DNA of 64,000 nt from Mycobacterium sp. MBM (lineage in GTDB: Bacteria; Actinomycetota; Actinomycetes; Mycobacteriales; Mycobacteriaceae). Of this stretch, positions 43,674 through 52,564 are shown piece after piece. The notes under the pieces are model-generated. The model ran no database searches, was not told the DNA's origin, and worked only from the letters and a program-made list of their open reading frames with translations. The DNA lies in assembly GCA_021648845.1 (NCBI GenBank), contig JAKJHY010000020.1:1-64000 (forward strand), read 5' to 3'. Within the stretch, counting starts at the first letter, position 1; each line of letters opens with the position of its first letter. Made by a program: the position numbers and the translations under genes.

Positions 43674-45260
43674 ATGACCACAGAACCGACCGCGACCCCG
43701 GCACAGCAGATCGCCGCAGGTTACGTGGTGGATGGGCAGGCTCTGGAGCTGGGCACCGTCGTCGTCGACGGTGTGGTCGACCCGAGCGCGGCGGTGCGGA
43801 TTCCGCTGGCCATGGTCAACCGGCACGGCCTGGTGTCCGGAGCCACTGGCACCGGTAAGACGAAATCGCTGCAGCTGATGGCCGAGCAGCTGTCGGCGGC
43901 GGGGGTTCCGGTGCTGATGGCCGACGTCAAGGGCGACCTGTCCGGGTTGTCACGTCCGGGTGAAGCGGGCGACAAGATCACCCAGCGCGCCGCCGACACC
44001 GGTGACAGCTGGGCGGGCGCTGCCTACCCGGTGGAGTTCCTGACGCTGGGCACCGAGGGCCTCGGGGTGCCGGTCCGGGCGACAATCACCAGCTTCGGTC
44101 CGATCCTGCTGTCAAAGGTGCTGGGGCTCAACGCAACCCAAGAGTCCACCCTCGGGTTGATCTTCCACTGGGCGGACCGGGAGGGGCTGTCTCTGCTGGA
44201 TCTGAAGGACCTGCGTGCCGTCATCGGGTACCTCATCAGCGATGAGGGCAAGCCGGAGCTCAAGGCACTCGGCGCGGTGTCGACGACGACGGCGGGGGTC
44301 ATCCTGCGTGCGCTGGTCAACCTGGAGGCCGAGGGCGCCGACACGTTCTTCGGCGAACCCGAACTGGAACCCAAGGACCTGATCCGCCTCGACCCGCAGG
44401 GCCGCGGCATCATCTCGCTGCTGGAACTGGGCGCCCAGGCCGCCCGCCCGGTGATGTTCTCGACCTTTTTGATGTGGGTGCTGGCCGATCTGTTCACCAC
44501 GCTGCCCGAGGAAGGTGACCTGGACAAACCCAAGCTGGTCTTCTTCTTCGACGAGGCGCACCTGCTGTTCGACGGCGCCTCCAAGGCGTTCCTCGCCCAG
44601 GTCGAGCAGACCGTGAAGCTGATCCGGTCCAAGGGCGTCGGCGTGTTCTTCTGCACACAGCTGCCCACCGATGTCCCCAACGATGTGCGCAGCCAGCTCG
44701 GCGCCCGGGTACAGCACGCACTGCGCGCCTTCACCCCCGACGATCAGAAGGCACTGGCCAAGACGGTGCGCACCTATCCGAAGACGAAGATCTACGACTT
44801 GGAGAGCGCGTTGACCTCGCTCGGCATTGGGGAGGCCATCGTCACGGTGTTGTCGGAGACCGGTGCGCCGACGCCGGTGGCGTGGACCCGGATGCGGGCA
44901 CCGCGTTCACTGATGGACACCATCGGCCCGGAGGCCATCAGGGCGGCCGCGCAGGCCAGCCCGCTGCAGGTCAGCTACGGGCAGACCATCGACCGCGAGT
45001 CCGCCTACGAGCGGCTCAATGCCCGCCTGGCGCCACCGCAGCCGCTGCCCGCCGACCAGCTGCCGCCGCCGCTGCCGACCCCTGGTGGCGTTGCCGAGGC
45101 CGGCGGCACGGTGCGCTCGCGCGGCACCGCCGAGCCGAGCCTGCTGGACAAGATGGCCGCCAGCCCGGCGTTCAAGAGCGCCATGCGGTCGGCGGGCACG
45201 GTGATCGGCCGCGAGATCACCCGCAGCCTGTTCGGCACCGGTCGACGCCGTCGCCGCTGA
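43674..45260 (+). CDS. HerA/FtsK-like P-loop ATPase (DUF853)
   Basis: A 528-residue cytoplasmic ATPase of the DUF853 (HerA-like) family, equivalent in position to Rv2510c. Walker A is GATGTGKT (56-63), followed by a DVKGDLSGLS segment, the Walker B motif LVFFFDEAHLLF (about 290-301) and a sensor FFCTQ. The C-terminal part is Pro-rich and basic, ending RRRRR. Function in bacteria is not settled; relatives translocate DNA. The ATG sits directly after the orn divergent promoter. Confidence 0.9.
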   Translation: MTTEPTATPAQQIAAGYVVDGQALELGTVVVDGVVDPSAAVRIPLAMVNRHGLVSGATGTGKTKSLQLMAEQLSAAGVPVLMADVKGDLSGLSRPGEAGDKITQRAADTGDSWAGAAYPVEFLTLGTEGLGVPVRATITSFGPILLSKVLGLNATQESTLGLIFHWADREGLSLLDLKDLRAVIGYLISDEGKPELKALGAVSTTTAGVILRALVNLEAEGADTFFGEPELEPKDLIRLDPQGRGIISLLELGAQAARPVMFSTFLMWVLADLFTTLPEEGDLDKPKLVFFFDEAHLLFDGASKAFLAQVEQTVKLIRSKGVGVFFCTQLPTDVPNDVRSQLGARVQHALRAFTPDDQKALAKTVRTYPKTKIYDLESALTSLGIGEAIVTVLSETGAPTPVAWTRMRAPRSLMDTIGPEAIRAAAQASPLQVSYGQTIDRESAYERLNARLAPPQPLPADQLPPPLPTPGGVAEAGGTVRSRGTAEPSLLDKMAASPAFKSAMRSAGTVIGREITRSLFGTGRRRRR

Positions 45261-45268
45261 CTGGCCGC

Positions 45269-45329
45269 GCCGAAACAGCGTTCCAGAGGGTGGTTACTCG
45301 CACTTTGTCGTCTGGAATGCTGTTTCGGC
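45269..45329. repeat. Long imperfect palindrome between convergent genes
   Basis: Two 18-base arms (17 of 18 paired: GCCGAAACAGCGTTCCAG and its near complement) flank a 25-base centre. The sequence type, GAAACAGC-TTCCAG around a GGTTACTCGCACTTTGTCG core, looks like a dispersed mycobacterial palindromic element rather than a simple terminator, although it lies between convergent genes and may end both transcripts. Confidence 0.7.
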
Positions 45330-45354
45330 CCGTGGGCGCTGGGGTGGTAGGGCG

Positions 45355-46161
45355 CTACTCGCCGCCGAGCTTCTTATAGACCGCGCCGACGATCGGGGTG
45401 ACGATGGCCCGCGGTGCGTACCCGCTGGCCACCGACATGGCCTTCGAGGTCAGGCCCGGCACGATGCGCATCTTGTTGGCTTCCAGTGCGTCCAGCGACA
45501 CCTTCGCGGTGTACTCGGTGTCGATCCAGAGGAAGTCCGGGATGAGCCGCTCCACCAGCGACTGCTCGGAGATATCCGGCAGCTCGGTGCGCACCGGGCC
45601 AGGCGCCAGCAGCGTCACGTGCACGCCGTCCTTCTTGACCTCGCCGCGCAGCGACTCGCTGAACGTGTTGGCGAAGGCCTTGGTGGCCGCGTAGGTGGCG
45701 TTGTTGGGGATCGGGGAGTTGCCCGCCGCCGAGCCCGAGATCAGGATGCCGCCGGCCTTGCGGGCCAGCATGCCCGGCAGCACCGCCAGGCAGAGGTCGT
45801 GCACGGCGACGGCATTGAGCTGAACCTGAGCCTTTTCGCCCGCCGGGTCGAGCTTGGCCAGCGGCCCGAAGGTCGCGGTGCCGGCATTGGCGCACAAGAT
45901 GGAGATGTTGCGCCCGGCGAGTTCCTCGCACAGCACATCGCGGGCCGGCGGGTCGGCGAGGTCGACGGCGCGGACCTCCACCGTCACACCGTGTCGTGCG
46001 GTGATCCGCTCTGCCAGCTCGGTGAGCACCTCGCCGCGGCGCGCGGTGATGATCAGATGGTGACCGCGGGCGGCCAGATCGAAAGCCAGGGCCTCACCGA
46101 TGCCTTGGGAGGCGCCGGTGACGACGGCGCGGGCATCGGGGTGGGGTGCGGGTACAGGCAT
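45355..46161 (-). CDS. Short-chain dehydrogenase (Rv2509-like)
   Basis: A 268-residue SDR with TGASQGIGEALA at the N-terminus, ITARR, a NAG-type ANAGTATFG, and the active site SGSAAGNSP...YAATK. It matches the position of Rv2509, which is implicated in mycolic acid maturation (reductase of the beta-keto mycolate class) by literature on the corynebacterial and mycobacterial CmrA family. I infer the same class by synteny, not by alignment. The ATG (MPVPAPHP) was chosen. It is divergent from the MFS gene at 46196, with starts 34 bases apart. Confidence 0.8.
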   Translation of the reverse strand: MPVPAPHPDARAVVTGASQGIGEALAFDLAARGHHLIITARRGEVLTELAERITARHGVTVEVRAVDLADPPARDVLCEELAGRNISILCANAGTATFGPLAKLDPAGEKAQVQLNAVAVHDLCLAVLPGMLARKAGGILISGSAAGNSPIPNNATYAATKAFANTFSESLRGEVKKDGVHVTLLAPGPVRTELPDISEQSLVERLIPDFLWIDTEYTAKVSLDALEANKMRIVPGLTSKAMSVASGYAPRAIVTPIVGAVYKKLGGE

Positions 46162-46195
46162 GGAGGAAATCGTAGGGACCGTTAAGGTGGCGCCC

Positions 46196-47521
46196 ATGAG
46201 CAGCCCCGGGTCGGCGCCGCCTGCGGCCCGGCGGTCACAGATTCTGTCCTGGGTCCTCTACGACTGCGGGGCCACCGGCCTGAACGCGATCGTCGTGACC
46301 TTCGTCTTCTCCGTTTACCTGACCAGCGCGGTGGGCGAGGGCCTGCCGGGGGAGACCACACCCGCGAGCTGGCTGGGCCGGGCGCTCACGGTGGCCGGTG
46401 TGATCGTGGCGCTGCTGGCGCCGGTGACCGGCATCTGGGTCAATGCCCCGCACCGTCGCCGCCGTGCCCTCGTGCTGCTCACCGCCGTGGTGGTGATCCT
46501 GGCGGCTTCGATGAGCCTGATTCGCGCCGAGCATCAGTACCTGTTCGCCGGGCTGGCGCTGCTGGCGCTGGCCGCGGCGTGCAATGACCTGGCCACCGTG
46601 CCGTACAACGCGATGCTCGGCCAGCTCACCACACCGCAGAACTCCGGGCGGGTCTCCGGTGCGGGTCTGGCCGTCGGGTATGCAGGCACCGTCGGGTTGC
46701 TGCTGATCGTCTACGTGGCCTTCATCTCCGGCGACGGCGGCATCTTCGGGCTGCCCACCGACGACGGCCAGAACGTCAGTGCGGCGATGCTGCTCACCGC
46801 GGTCTGGTTCGCCGCCTTCGCGGCTCCGCTGCTGCTGACCGCGCCGTCCCCGCCGCCGGACGAGCACCACCGCCCGATCGGCTTCTTCGCCTCCTACCGG
46901 GTGTTGTGGACGGAGGTGCGCAGCGAATGGCGCCGCGACCGCAACGTCGTCTACTACCTGATCGCCAGTGCGATCTTCCGCGACGGGCTCACCGGCGTGT
47001 TCACCTTCGGGGCGGTGCTCGGCGTCAACGTGTACGGCATCTCACCGGCCAGCGTGCTGCTCTTCGGGGTGTGCGCGTGTCTGGTGGCTGCCATCGGGGC
47101 GGTGGCCGGCGGGCTGCTCGATGACCGGTTCGGGGCCAAACCCGTCATCGTGTCCGCGCTCACGTTGATGATCGCGGTGGGTCTGACGTTGATGACGCTG
47201 TCCGGGCAGCTGGCGTTCTGGATCTGCGGACTGCTGCTGTGCCTGTTCATCGGCCCGACCCTGTCGGCGGCGCGGACCCAGATGTTGCGGATGTCCACCG
47301 AGGGCAAGGAAGGCGTGGCCTTCGGTCTCTATACGACGACCGGACGTGCGGCGGCCCCGCTGGCCCCGTGGTTGTTCTTCGTGTTCATCGATGCGTTCGA
47401 GACCGACCGCGCCGGGATGGGTGGGCTGTGCGTGGTGTTGGGGCTCGGGCTGGTGCTGATGCTGGGGGTGCGCACCCCGCGAATGTCCCGGGTGGCCAAC
47501 GTCCCTGGACAGCACCCTTAG
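46196..47521 (+). CDS. MFS transporter, UMF1/Atg22-like
   Basis: A 441-residue membrane protein with about twelve helices. The start SWVLYDCGATGLNAIVVTFVFS resembles the WxLYDxANSAF signature of the UMF1/Atg22-like MFS branch. A motif-A loop is seen at LLDDRFGAKPV. The substrate is unknown; relatives export amino acids or are uncharacterised. It occupies the Rv2508c position. Its ATG was preferred over an upstream frame overlapping the divergent SDR. Confidence 0.85.
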   Translation: MSSPGSAPPAARRSQILSWVLYDCGATGLNAIVVTFVFSVYLTSAVGEGLPGETTPASWLGRALTVAGVIVALLAPVTGIWVNAPHRRRRALVLLTAVVVILAASMSLIRAEHQYLFAGLALLALAAACNDLATVPYNAMLGQLTTPQNSGRVSGAGLAVGYAGTVGLLLIVYVAFISGDGGIFGLPTDDGQNVSAAMLLTAVWFAAFAAPLLLTAPSPPPDEHHRPIGFFASYRVLWTEVRSEWRRDRNVVYYLIASAIFRDGLTGVFTFGAVLGVNVYGISPASVLLFGVCACLVAAIGAVAGGLLDDRFGAKPVIVSALTLMIAVGLTLMTLSGQLAFWICGLLLCLFIGPTLSAARTQMLRMSTEGKEGVAFGLYTTTGRAAAPLAPWLFFVFIDAFETDRAGMGGLCVVLGLGLVLMLGVRTPRMSRVANVPGQHP

Positions 47522-48282
47522 CCGATCGGGCTGCAGATCGTCAGGCCCGACCCGGTCCGCTGCTGCACCTGGGCACCGTCGATGCTGATCGAGCAGTTCA
47601 CCGTTCGCCCGACGTTGATGATGGTGACGCTGGCCGACTGCTTGGCCGGCTGCGCGAGATTGACCGTTTTGCTCCACGGCAGCAGCACGTTGAACTCGGT
47701 CTGTAGCACCCCGCCGTCATCGACGTAGGTCACGTTGATGGCACGCCCCTCACCGGTGACGGTGTAGGTCACCGTCTCGGTGACGCCGGGAGCGCTCGAC
47801 CCGCCGGTTGTCGAGGGTGCGGTGGTGGTGGCCGGCGCGGGGCGGCTGGTGGTGCTGGGCCGGCGGGTGGTGGTCGGCGCGGTGGTACTCAGCGTCGGCT
47901 CGGTGGCGTTGTTCTCCGACAAGGTGGGCACCGGTGCCACGACGGTCTGCTGCTGGGAGCTGTTGACGATCACCAACGCGATGACCAGACCGATGACGGT
48001 GACGACCGCGATCGCGGCCGCGATCCACAGCCAGCGTGGTGTGCCGGGGGGTTCCGGGGGTTCGCCGCCGCCCGGTGGCGGCGGGGGGCCGCCGTAGGGG
48101 CCGCCGGCGTACTGGCCCGTGGCCGGGTCGTAGCCATAGGCCGGGTAGGCGGGCATCGGCTCCGTGGGACGGGTGCCGTACGGGTACTGGCTGGCATAGG
48201 CAGGGTCGGAGTAGCCGGGGTGTCCGGAATGGCCACCGTCGAACCGCTGCGTCGGCTCGTCTCTGCGCGGAGAATCGGTCAT
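47518..48282 (-). CDS. Membrane protein with MmpS-like exported domain (Rv2507-like)
   Basis: A 254-residue protein with a Tyr/Pro/Gly-rich cytoplasmic N-terminus (about residues 1-75), one membrane helix (about 78-104), a Thr/Ser/Pro-rich linker (about 110-165) and a C-terminal beta domain (about 170-254, with TVTYTVTGEG, INVTYVDDGG, LPWSKTV and two cysteines in VNCSIS and LTICS). The last domain follows the MmpS plan. The N-terminal composition resembles proteins that partition at membranes. Overlaps the MFS stop by 4 bases at the 3' end. Function unknown. Confidence 0.8.
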   Translation of the reverse strand: MTDSPRRDEPTQRFDGGHSGHPGYSDPAYASQYPYGTRPTEPMPAYPAYGYDPATGQYAGGPYGGPPPPPGGGEPPEPPGTPRWLWIAAAIAVVTVIGLVIALVIVNSSQQQTVVAPVPTLSENNATEPTLSTTAPTTTRRPSTTSRPAPATTTAPSTTGGSSAPGVTETVTYTVTGEGRAINVTYVDDGGVLQTEFNVLLPWSKTVNLAQPAKQSASVTIINVGRTVNCSISIDGAQVQQRTGSGLTICSPIG

Positions 48283-48362
48283 TGCCACCTCATGTGCTGA
48301 CACGGTACCCGTGTGGCCTGGGAATGGGTGGCGACCGATGGGATGCTGTGCCTGAGCGCAAC

Positions 48363-48953
48363 TCAGCGTGCGGCCCCCAGCGCGGCGACGGTCATGGCCC
48401 GCAGGATGCTCCGTGAAGCATGGTCTGTGCTCGGCATTTTGACGCTGTGCGGGGTGGAGTTGAGTAATCCGAACACGGCGTGTGCCTTCAGCCGCGCCTC
48501 GGATTCGTCCAGCCGGTCGTCGGCTTGGCGCAGGACATCGACCCAGATCTCGACGTACTGGCGCTGCGCCTTGCGGACCTGACGCTTGGCCGCCGTCGGT
48601 AGGTGTCCCAGGTCGCGGTCCTGGATGCGGATCAGGTCGGACTCGCCGAGTGCGAAGTCGAGGTGGAAGTCGATGAGGCCGTCCAGTGCGGCGCGCGCGT
48701 CGGTCGAGGCCGCGACCACCTCACGTGCCCCGGCCAGCAGCCGGGTGCTGATGCCGACCAGCAGTTCGACGAGCAGCGCCTCCTTGTTGGGGAAGTGCCG
48801 GTAGATGGCTGGGCCGCTGACGCCGGCCGCGGCGCCGATGTCCTCGAGGCGGACCGAGAGGTATCCGTGCTCGGCGACCAACCTTTCGGCGGCGGCGATG
48901 AGTTGGGTCCTGCGATCGGATTTCGCCTTGCTGCGCGGAGTCTCGGTGCTCAT
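48363..48953 (-). CDS. bkaR: TetR-family repressor of branched-chain keto-acid operon
   Basis: A 196-residue TetR regulator. The HTH (about residues 17-64) contains VRLEDIGAAAGVSGPAIYRHFPNKEAL. It is divergent from accD1 as Rv2506 (BkaR) is from its operon in M. tuberculosis, where it is reported to repress the branched-chain keto-acid genes. Two 16-bp palindromes in the shared promoter (48983-49023) are likely its operators. The start is the ATG that gives the standard TetR spacing. Confidence 0.88.
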   Translation of the reverse strand: MSTETPRSKAKSDRRTQLIAAAERLVAEHGYLSVRLEDIGAAAGVSGPAIYRHFPNKEALLVELLVGISTRLLAGAREVVAASTDARAALDGLIDFHLDFALGESDLIRIQDRDLGHLPTAAKRQVRKAQRQYVEIWVDVLRQADDRLDESEARLKAHAVFGLLNSTPHSVKMPSTDHASRSILRAMTVAALGAAR

Positions 48954-48982
48954 ATCGCCTCCGTTGCGGCATGGACATTTCA

Positions 48983-49023
48983 GTTAGTGGCAATTAACAT
49001 CGTACGAGTTAGTCGCCATTAAC
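48983..49023. promoter_or_regulatory. Two GTTARTNNNNAYTAAC operators, 25 bases apart
   Basis: GTTAGTGGCAATTAAC (48983-48998) and GTTAGTCGCCATTAAC (49008-49023) are two near-identical palindromes with a centre-to-centre distance of 25 bases. They lie between the bkaR start and the accD1 start. Such paired sites suit two TetR dimers. The second site ends 20 bases before accD1. Confidence 0.75.
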
Positions 49024-49043
49024 TCAAATGGAACGGTTCGTCG

Positions 49044-50582
49044 ATGACATATCGCGACGCGCACGTCGCTCTGGTGACCGAGCTGCGCGCCAAGCTGGCG
49101 GCAGTGGCGCTGGGGGGTCCGCAGAAAGCACGAGAACGCCACGTCGGGCGGGGAAAGCTGCTCCCACGCGACCGGGTGGACGGGCTGCTCGATCCCGGCA
49201 GCCCGTTCCTGGAGGTGGCCCCGCTGGCCGCCGACGGCATGTATGACGACGACTGCCCGGGCGCGGGCATGATCGCCGGTATCGGCCGGGTCTCGGGGCG
49301 CGAATGCATGGTGGTGGCCAACGATGCGACGGTCAAGGGCGGCACCTACTACCCGATCACCGTCAAAAAGCACCTGCGCGCCCAGGAGATCGCCGCGCAG
49401 AACCGGCTGCCGTGTCTCTATCTGGTCGACTCCGGCGGGGCCTTTCTGCCGCGCCAGGACGAGGTCTTCCCCGACCGCGAACACTTCGGCCGGATCTTCT
49501 TCAACCAGGCCACCATGAGCGCGCAGGGCATCCCGCAGATCGCAGCGGTACTCGGATCCTGCACCGCCGGTGGCGCCTACGTGCCCGCGATGAGCGATGA
49601 AGCCGTCATTGTCCGCAATCAGGGCACCATTTTCCTGGGCGGCCCTCCGCTGGTGAAGGCCGCGACCGGTGAGGTGGTGACCGCAGAGGAACTCGGCGGC
49701 GGTGACCTGCACTCCAAAATCTCCGGTGTCACCGACCATCTGGCGCACGACGATCGTGACGCGCTGCGTATCGTGCGCCGCATCGTCGGCACCTTCGGGC
49801 CGCGGCTGGACCCGCCCTGGGACGTGCTGCCCACCGTGGAACCGGTTGCCGATCAGTCCGAGCTCTACGACGTGGTCCCGGTGGACTCGCGGGTGCCCTA
49901 CGACGTGCACGAGGTGATCACCCGCATCGTCGATGGAGGCGAGTTCGCCGAATTCAAGGCCGAATACGGCACCACACTGGTCACCGGATTCGCGCGTATC
50001 CACGGCCACCCGGTCGGCATCATCGCCAACAACGGGGTGTTGTTCGGTGAATCGGCGGTCAAGGGTGCGCACTTCATCGAACTGTGCGACAAGCGCAACA
50101 CACCATTGGTGTTCCTGCAGAACATCGCCGGGTTCATGGTGGGCCGCGACTACGAGGCCGGTGGCATCGCCAAACACGGCGCCAAGATGGTCACCGCGGT
50201 GGCCTGCGCGCGGGTGCCGAAGCTCACCGTGGTGATCGGCGGCTCCTACGGCGCGGGCAACTATTCAATGTGCGGTCGCGCGTACTCGCCCCGATTCCTG
50301 TGGATGTGGCCCAACGCCCGTATCTCGGTGATGGGTGGGGAGCAGGCCGCCTCGGTGCTGGCCACGGTGCGCGGGGACATGACACCGGAACAGGAAGAGG
50401 CGTTCAAAGCGCCGATCCGCGAACAGTATGAGCACCAGGGCAATCCGTACTACTCGAGCGCACGACTGTGGGATGACGGTGTGATCGATCCCGCCGACAC
50501 CAGAACGGTTCTCGGACTTGCCCTGTCAGTGGTAGCGCAGGCTCCGTTGGAGTCGGTGTCCTACGGCGTCTTCAGGATGTGA
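49044..50582 (+). CDS. accD1: Acyl-CoA carboxylase beta subunit AccD1
   Basis: A 512-residue carboxyltransferase with the biotin-dependent carboxylase CT fold in two crotonase-like halves (N half about 1-250 with GGTYYPITVKKH, C half with YGAGNYSMCGRAY). With AccA1 it forms the 3-methylcrotonyl-CoA carboxylase of leucine breakdown, as shown for the M. tuberculosis pair in the literature. It is the first gene of the operon under BkaR. The following accA1 starts in a 4-base overlap. Confidence 0.93.
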   Translation: MTYRDAHVALVTELRAKLAAVALGGPQKARERHVGRGKLLPRDRVDGLLDPGSPFLEVAPLAADGMYDDDCPGAGMIAGIGRVSGRECMVVANDATVKGGTYYPITVKKHLRAQEIAAQNRLPCLYLVDSGGAFLPRQDEVFPDREHFGRIFFNQATMSAQGIPQIAAVLGSCTAGGAYVPAMSDEAVIVRNQGTIFLGGPPLVKAATGEVVTAEELGGGDLHSKISGVTDHLAHDDRDALRIVRRIVGTFGPRLDPPWDVLPTVEPVADQSELYDVVPVDSRVPYDVHEVITRIVDGGEFAEFKAEYGTTLVTGFARIHGHPVGIIANNGVLFGESAVKGAHFIELCDKRNTPLVFLQNIAGFMVGRDYEAGGIAKHGAKMVTAVACARVPKLTVVIGGSYGAGNYSMCGRAYSPRFLWMWPNARISVMGGEQAASVLATVRGDMTPEQEEAFKAPIREQYEHQGNPYYSSARLWDDGVIDPADTRTVLGLALSVVAQAPLESVSYGVFRM

Positions 50583-52564
50583 GGGACGTGTTCACAACAG
50601 TATTGGTCGCCAATCGCGGCGAGATCGCCGTCCGCGTTATCCGCACTCTGCGGGACATGGGAATTCGATCGGTCGCGGTGTACAGCGATGCCGATGCCGG
50701 GGCCCGGCATGTCAGTGCGGCCGATACCGCGGTGCGCATCGGTCCGGCGCCGGCGCGTCAAAGCTATCTCGATATCGACGCAGTCGTGTCCGCCGCGCGG
50801 CGCACCGGGGCCCAAGCGGTGCACCCCGGCTACGGATTCCTCGCCGAGAACGCCGAATTCGCGGCCGCTCTGCACGCTGCGGGGATCGTCTTCATCGGCC
50901 CGCCGGTGGCCGCGATTCAGACCATGGGCGACAAGATCGCGGCCAAGGCGGCCGTCTCGGAGTTCGACGTACCGGTGGTGCCCGGCATCTCGCGGCCCGG
51001 CCTGACCGATGACGATCTGATCGCCGGAGCGCCCGGCGTCGGCTTCCCGGTGCTGGTGAAACCGTCTGCCGGCGGTGGCGGCAAGGGCATGCGGGTGGTT
51101 CACGAGGCGTCCGAGCTGCCGGCCGCGTTGGCCAGTGCCCGCCGCGAGGCGGCCTCGGCCTTCGGCGACGACACGCTGTTCCTGGAGCGGTTCGTGTTGC
51201 GCCCCAGGCACATCGAGGTCCAGGTGCTCGCCGACGGGTACGGCCACGTCGTCCATCTCGGTGAGCGCGAATGCAGCCTGCAGCGCCGGCATCAGAAGGT
51301 CATCGAGGAGGCGCCCTCGCCGCTGCTGGACGCGGCGACCCGCGCCCGCATCGGCGAGGCCGCCTGCAACACCGCACGCAGCGTCAACTACACCGGCGCC
51401 GGGACCGTCGAATTCATCGTCTCCGCCGACGCGCCCGACGAGTTCTTCTTCATGGAGATGAACACCCGGCTCCAGGTTGAGCACCCGGTCACCGAACTGG
51501 TCACCGGCGTGGATCTCGTCGAACAGCAGGTGCGTATCGCCGCCGGCGCCGAACTGGGAATCGGGCAGGACGATATCGTGCTGAGCGGGCACGCGATCGA
51601 GGCCCGGGTGTACTCCGAGGACCCGGGAAACGGCTTCCTGCCCACCGGCGGGACGGTGCTCGATGTGGTCGAACCTGCTGATGTGCGAGTGGATTCGGGG
51701 GTCTACCCGGCCACTGTGGTGGGCAGCGACTACGACCCGATGCTGGCCAAGGTCATCACCCACGGTGCGGATCGGGACACCGCGCTGCGCGCCCTGGACC
51801 GTGCATTGGCGCAGACCGCGGTGCTGGGGGTGACCACCAACATCGACTTCCTGCGCTTCCTGCTGGCCGATGCGGATGTCGCCGCCGGTCGCCTGGATAC
51901 CGGACTGCTGGATCGGCGCACCCCCGACTACGTTGCGCCCCAGCCGACCGACCACGAACTCGTCGCCGCGGCGGCATACCGCTGGCTGGATGCGTGGGCC
52001 GCCGCCACCGGCGATCCGTGGTCGGTGCCCTCGGGTTGGCGCACCGGGGCGCCCGCACCGACCGTCCTGCGCCTCGGCGCCGGCGAGCGGGTGGACCATG
52101 TCCGGATCACCGGCACCCCCGACGCCGCGACCGCCGAGGTCGAACACGGTGGCACCTACCGGCTCAGCGCGGTGCGTCGGGGGCGGACACTCGGCCTCAC
52201 CGTCGACGATATCGGCACCGAGTACGTCGTCGCCGACGACGCCGGGTGTGTCTGGCTGGCAGGGCCGCAACGCACCATCGCCGTCCGCGAGGTGCGCGAA
52301 GCCCCGGTGCGCCCCGACGACGCACACGCAGGGGACGCCGAACTGTTGAGCCCGATGCCAGGTTCCGTTGTCGCCACCGGCGTCAGCGACGGCGCCGAGG
52401 TCACCTCGGGCACCGTCGTGGTCACCGTGGAGGCGATGAAAATGGAACACGCGCTGTCGGCACCCGTCGACGGCGTGGTCGATCTTCTCGTCGCTGTCGG
52501 CGACCAGGTCAAGGTGGGTCAGCCGCTGGCCCGAATCATCGCATCGAAGGAGGCTCAGGAATGA
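50579..52564 (+). CDS. accA1: Acyl-CoA carboxylase alpha subunit AccA1
   Basis: A 661-residue biotin carboxylase plus biotin carrier. The N-terminal VLVANRGEIAVRVI (about 6-19), ATP-grasp loop PSAGGGGKGM, EMNTRLQVEH and C-terminal biotin site EAMKM (Lys621) are all present. It carboxylates biotin with ATP and bicarbonate for AccD1. The GTG overlaps the accD1 stop; a second GTG 3 codons later is an alternative start. Confidence 0.93.
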   Translation: MRDVFTTVLVANRGEIAVRVIRTLRDMGIRSVAVYSDADAGARHVSAADTAVRIGPAPARQSYLDIDAVVSAARRTGAQAVHPGYGFLAENAEFAAALHAAGIVFIGPPVAAIQTMGDKIAAKAAVSEFDVPVVPGISRPGLTDDDLIAGAPGVGFPVLVKPSAGGGGKGMRVVHEASELPAALASARREAASAFGDDTLFLERFVLRPRHIEVQVLADGYGHVVHLGERECSLQRRHQKVIEEAPSPLLDAATRARIGEAACNTARSVNYTGAGTVEFIVSADAPDEFFFMEMNTRLQVEHPVTELVTGVDLVEQQVRIAAGAELGIGQDDIVLSGHAIEARVYSEDPGNGFLPTGGTVLDVVEPADVRVDSGVYPATVVGSDYDPMLAKVITHGADRDTALRALDRALAQTAVLGVTTNIDFLRFLLADADVAAGRLDTGLLDRRTPDYVAPQPTDHELVAAAAYRWLDAWAAATGDPWSVPSGWRTGAPAPTVLRLGAGERVDHVRITGTPDAATAEVEHGGTYRLSAVRRGRTLGLTVDDIGTEYVVADDAGCVWLAGPQRTIAVREVREAPVRPDDAHAGDAELLSPMPGSVVATGVSDGAEVTSGTVVVTVEAMKMEHALSAPVDGVVDLLVAVGDQVKVGQPLARIIASKEAQE

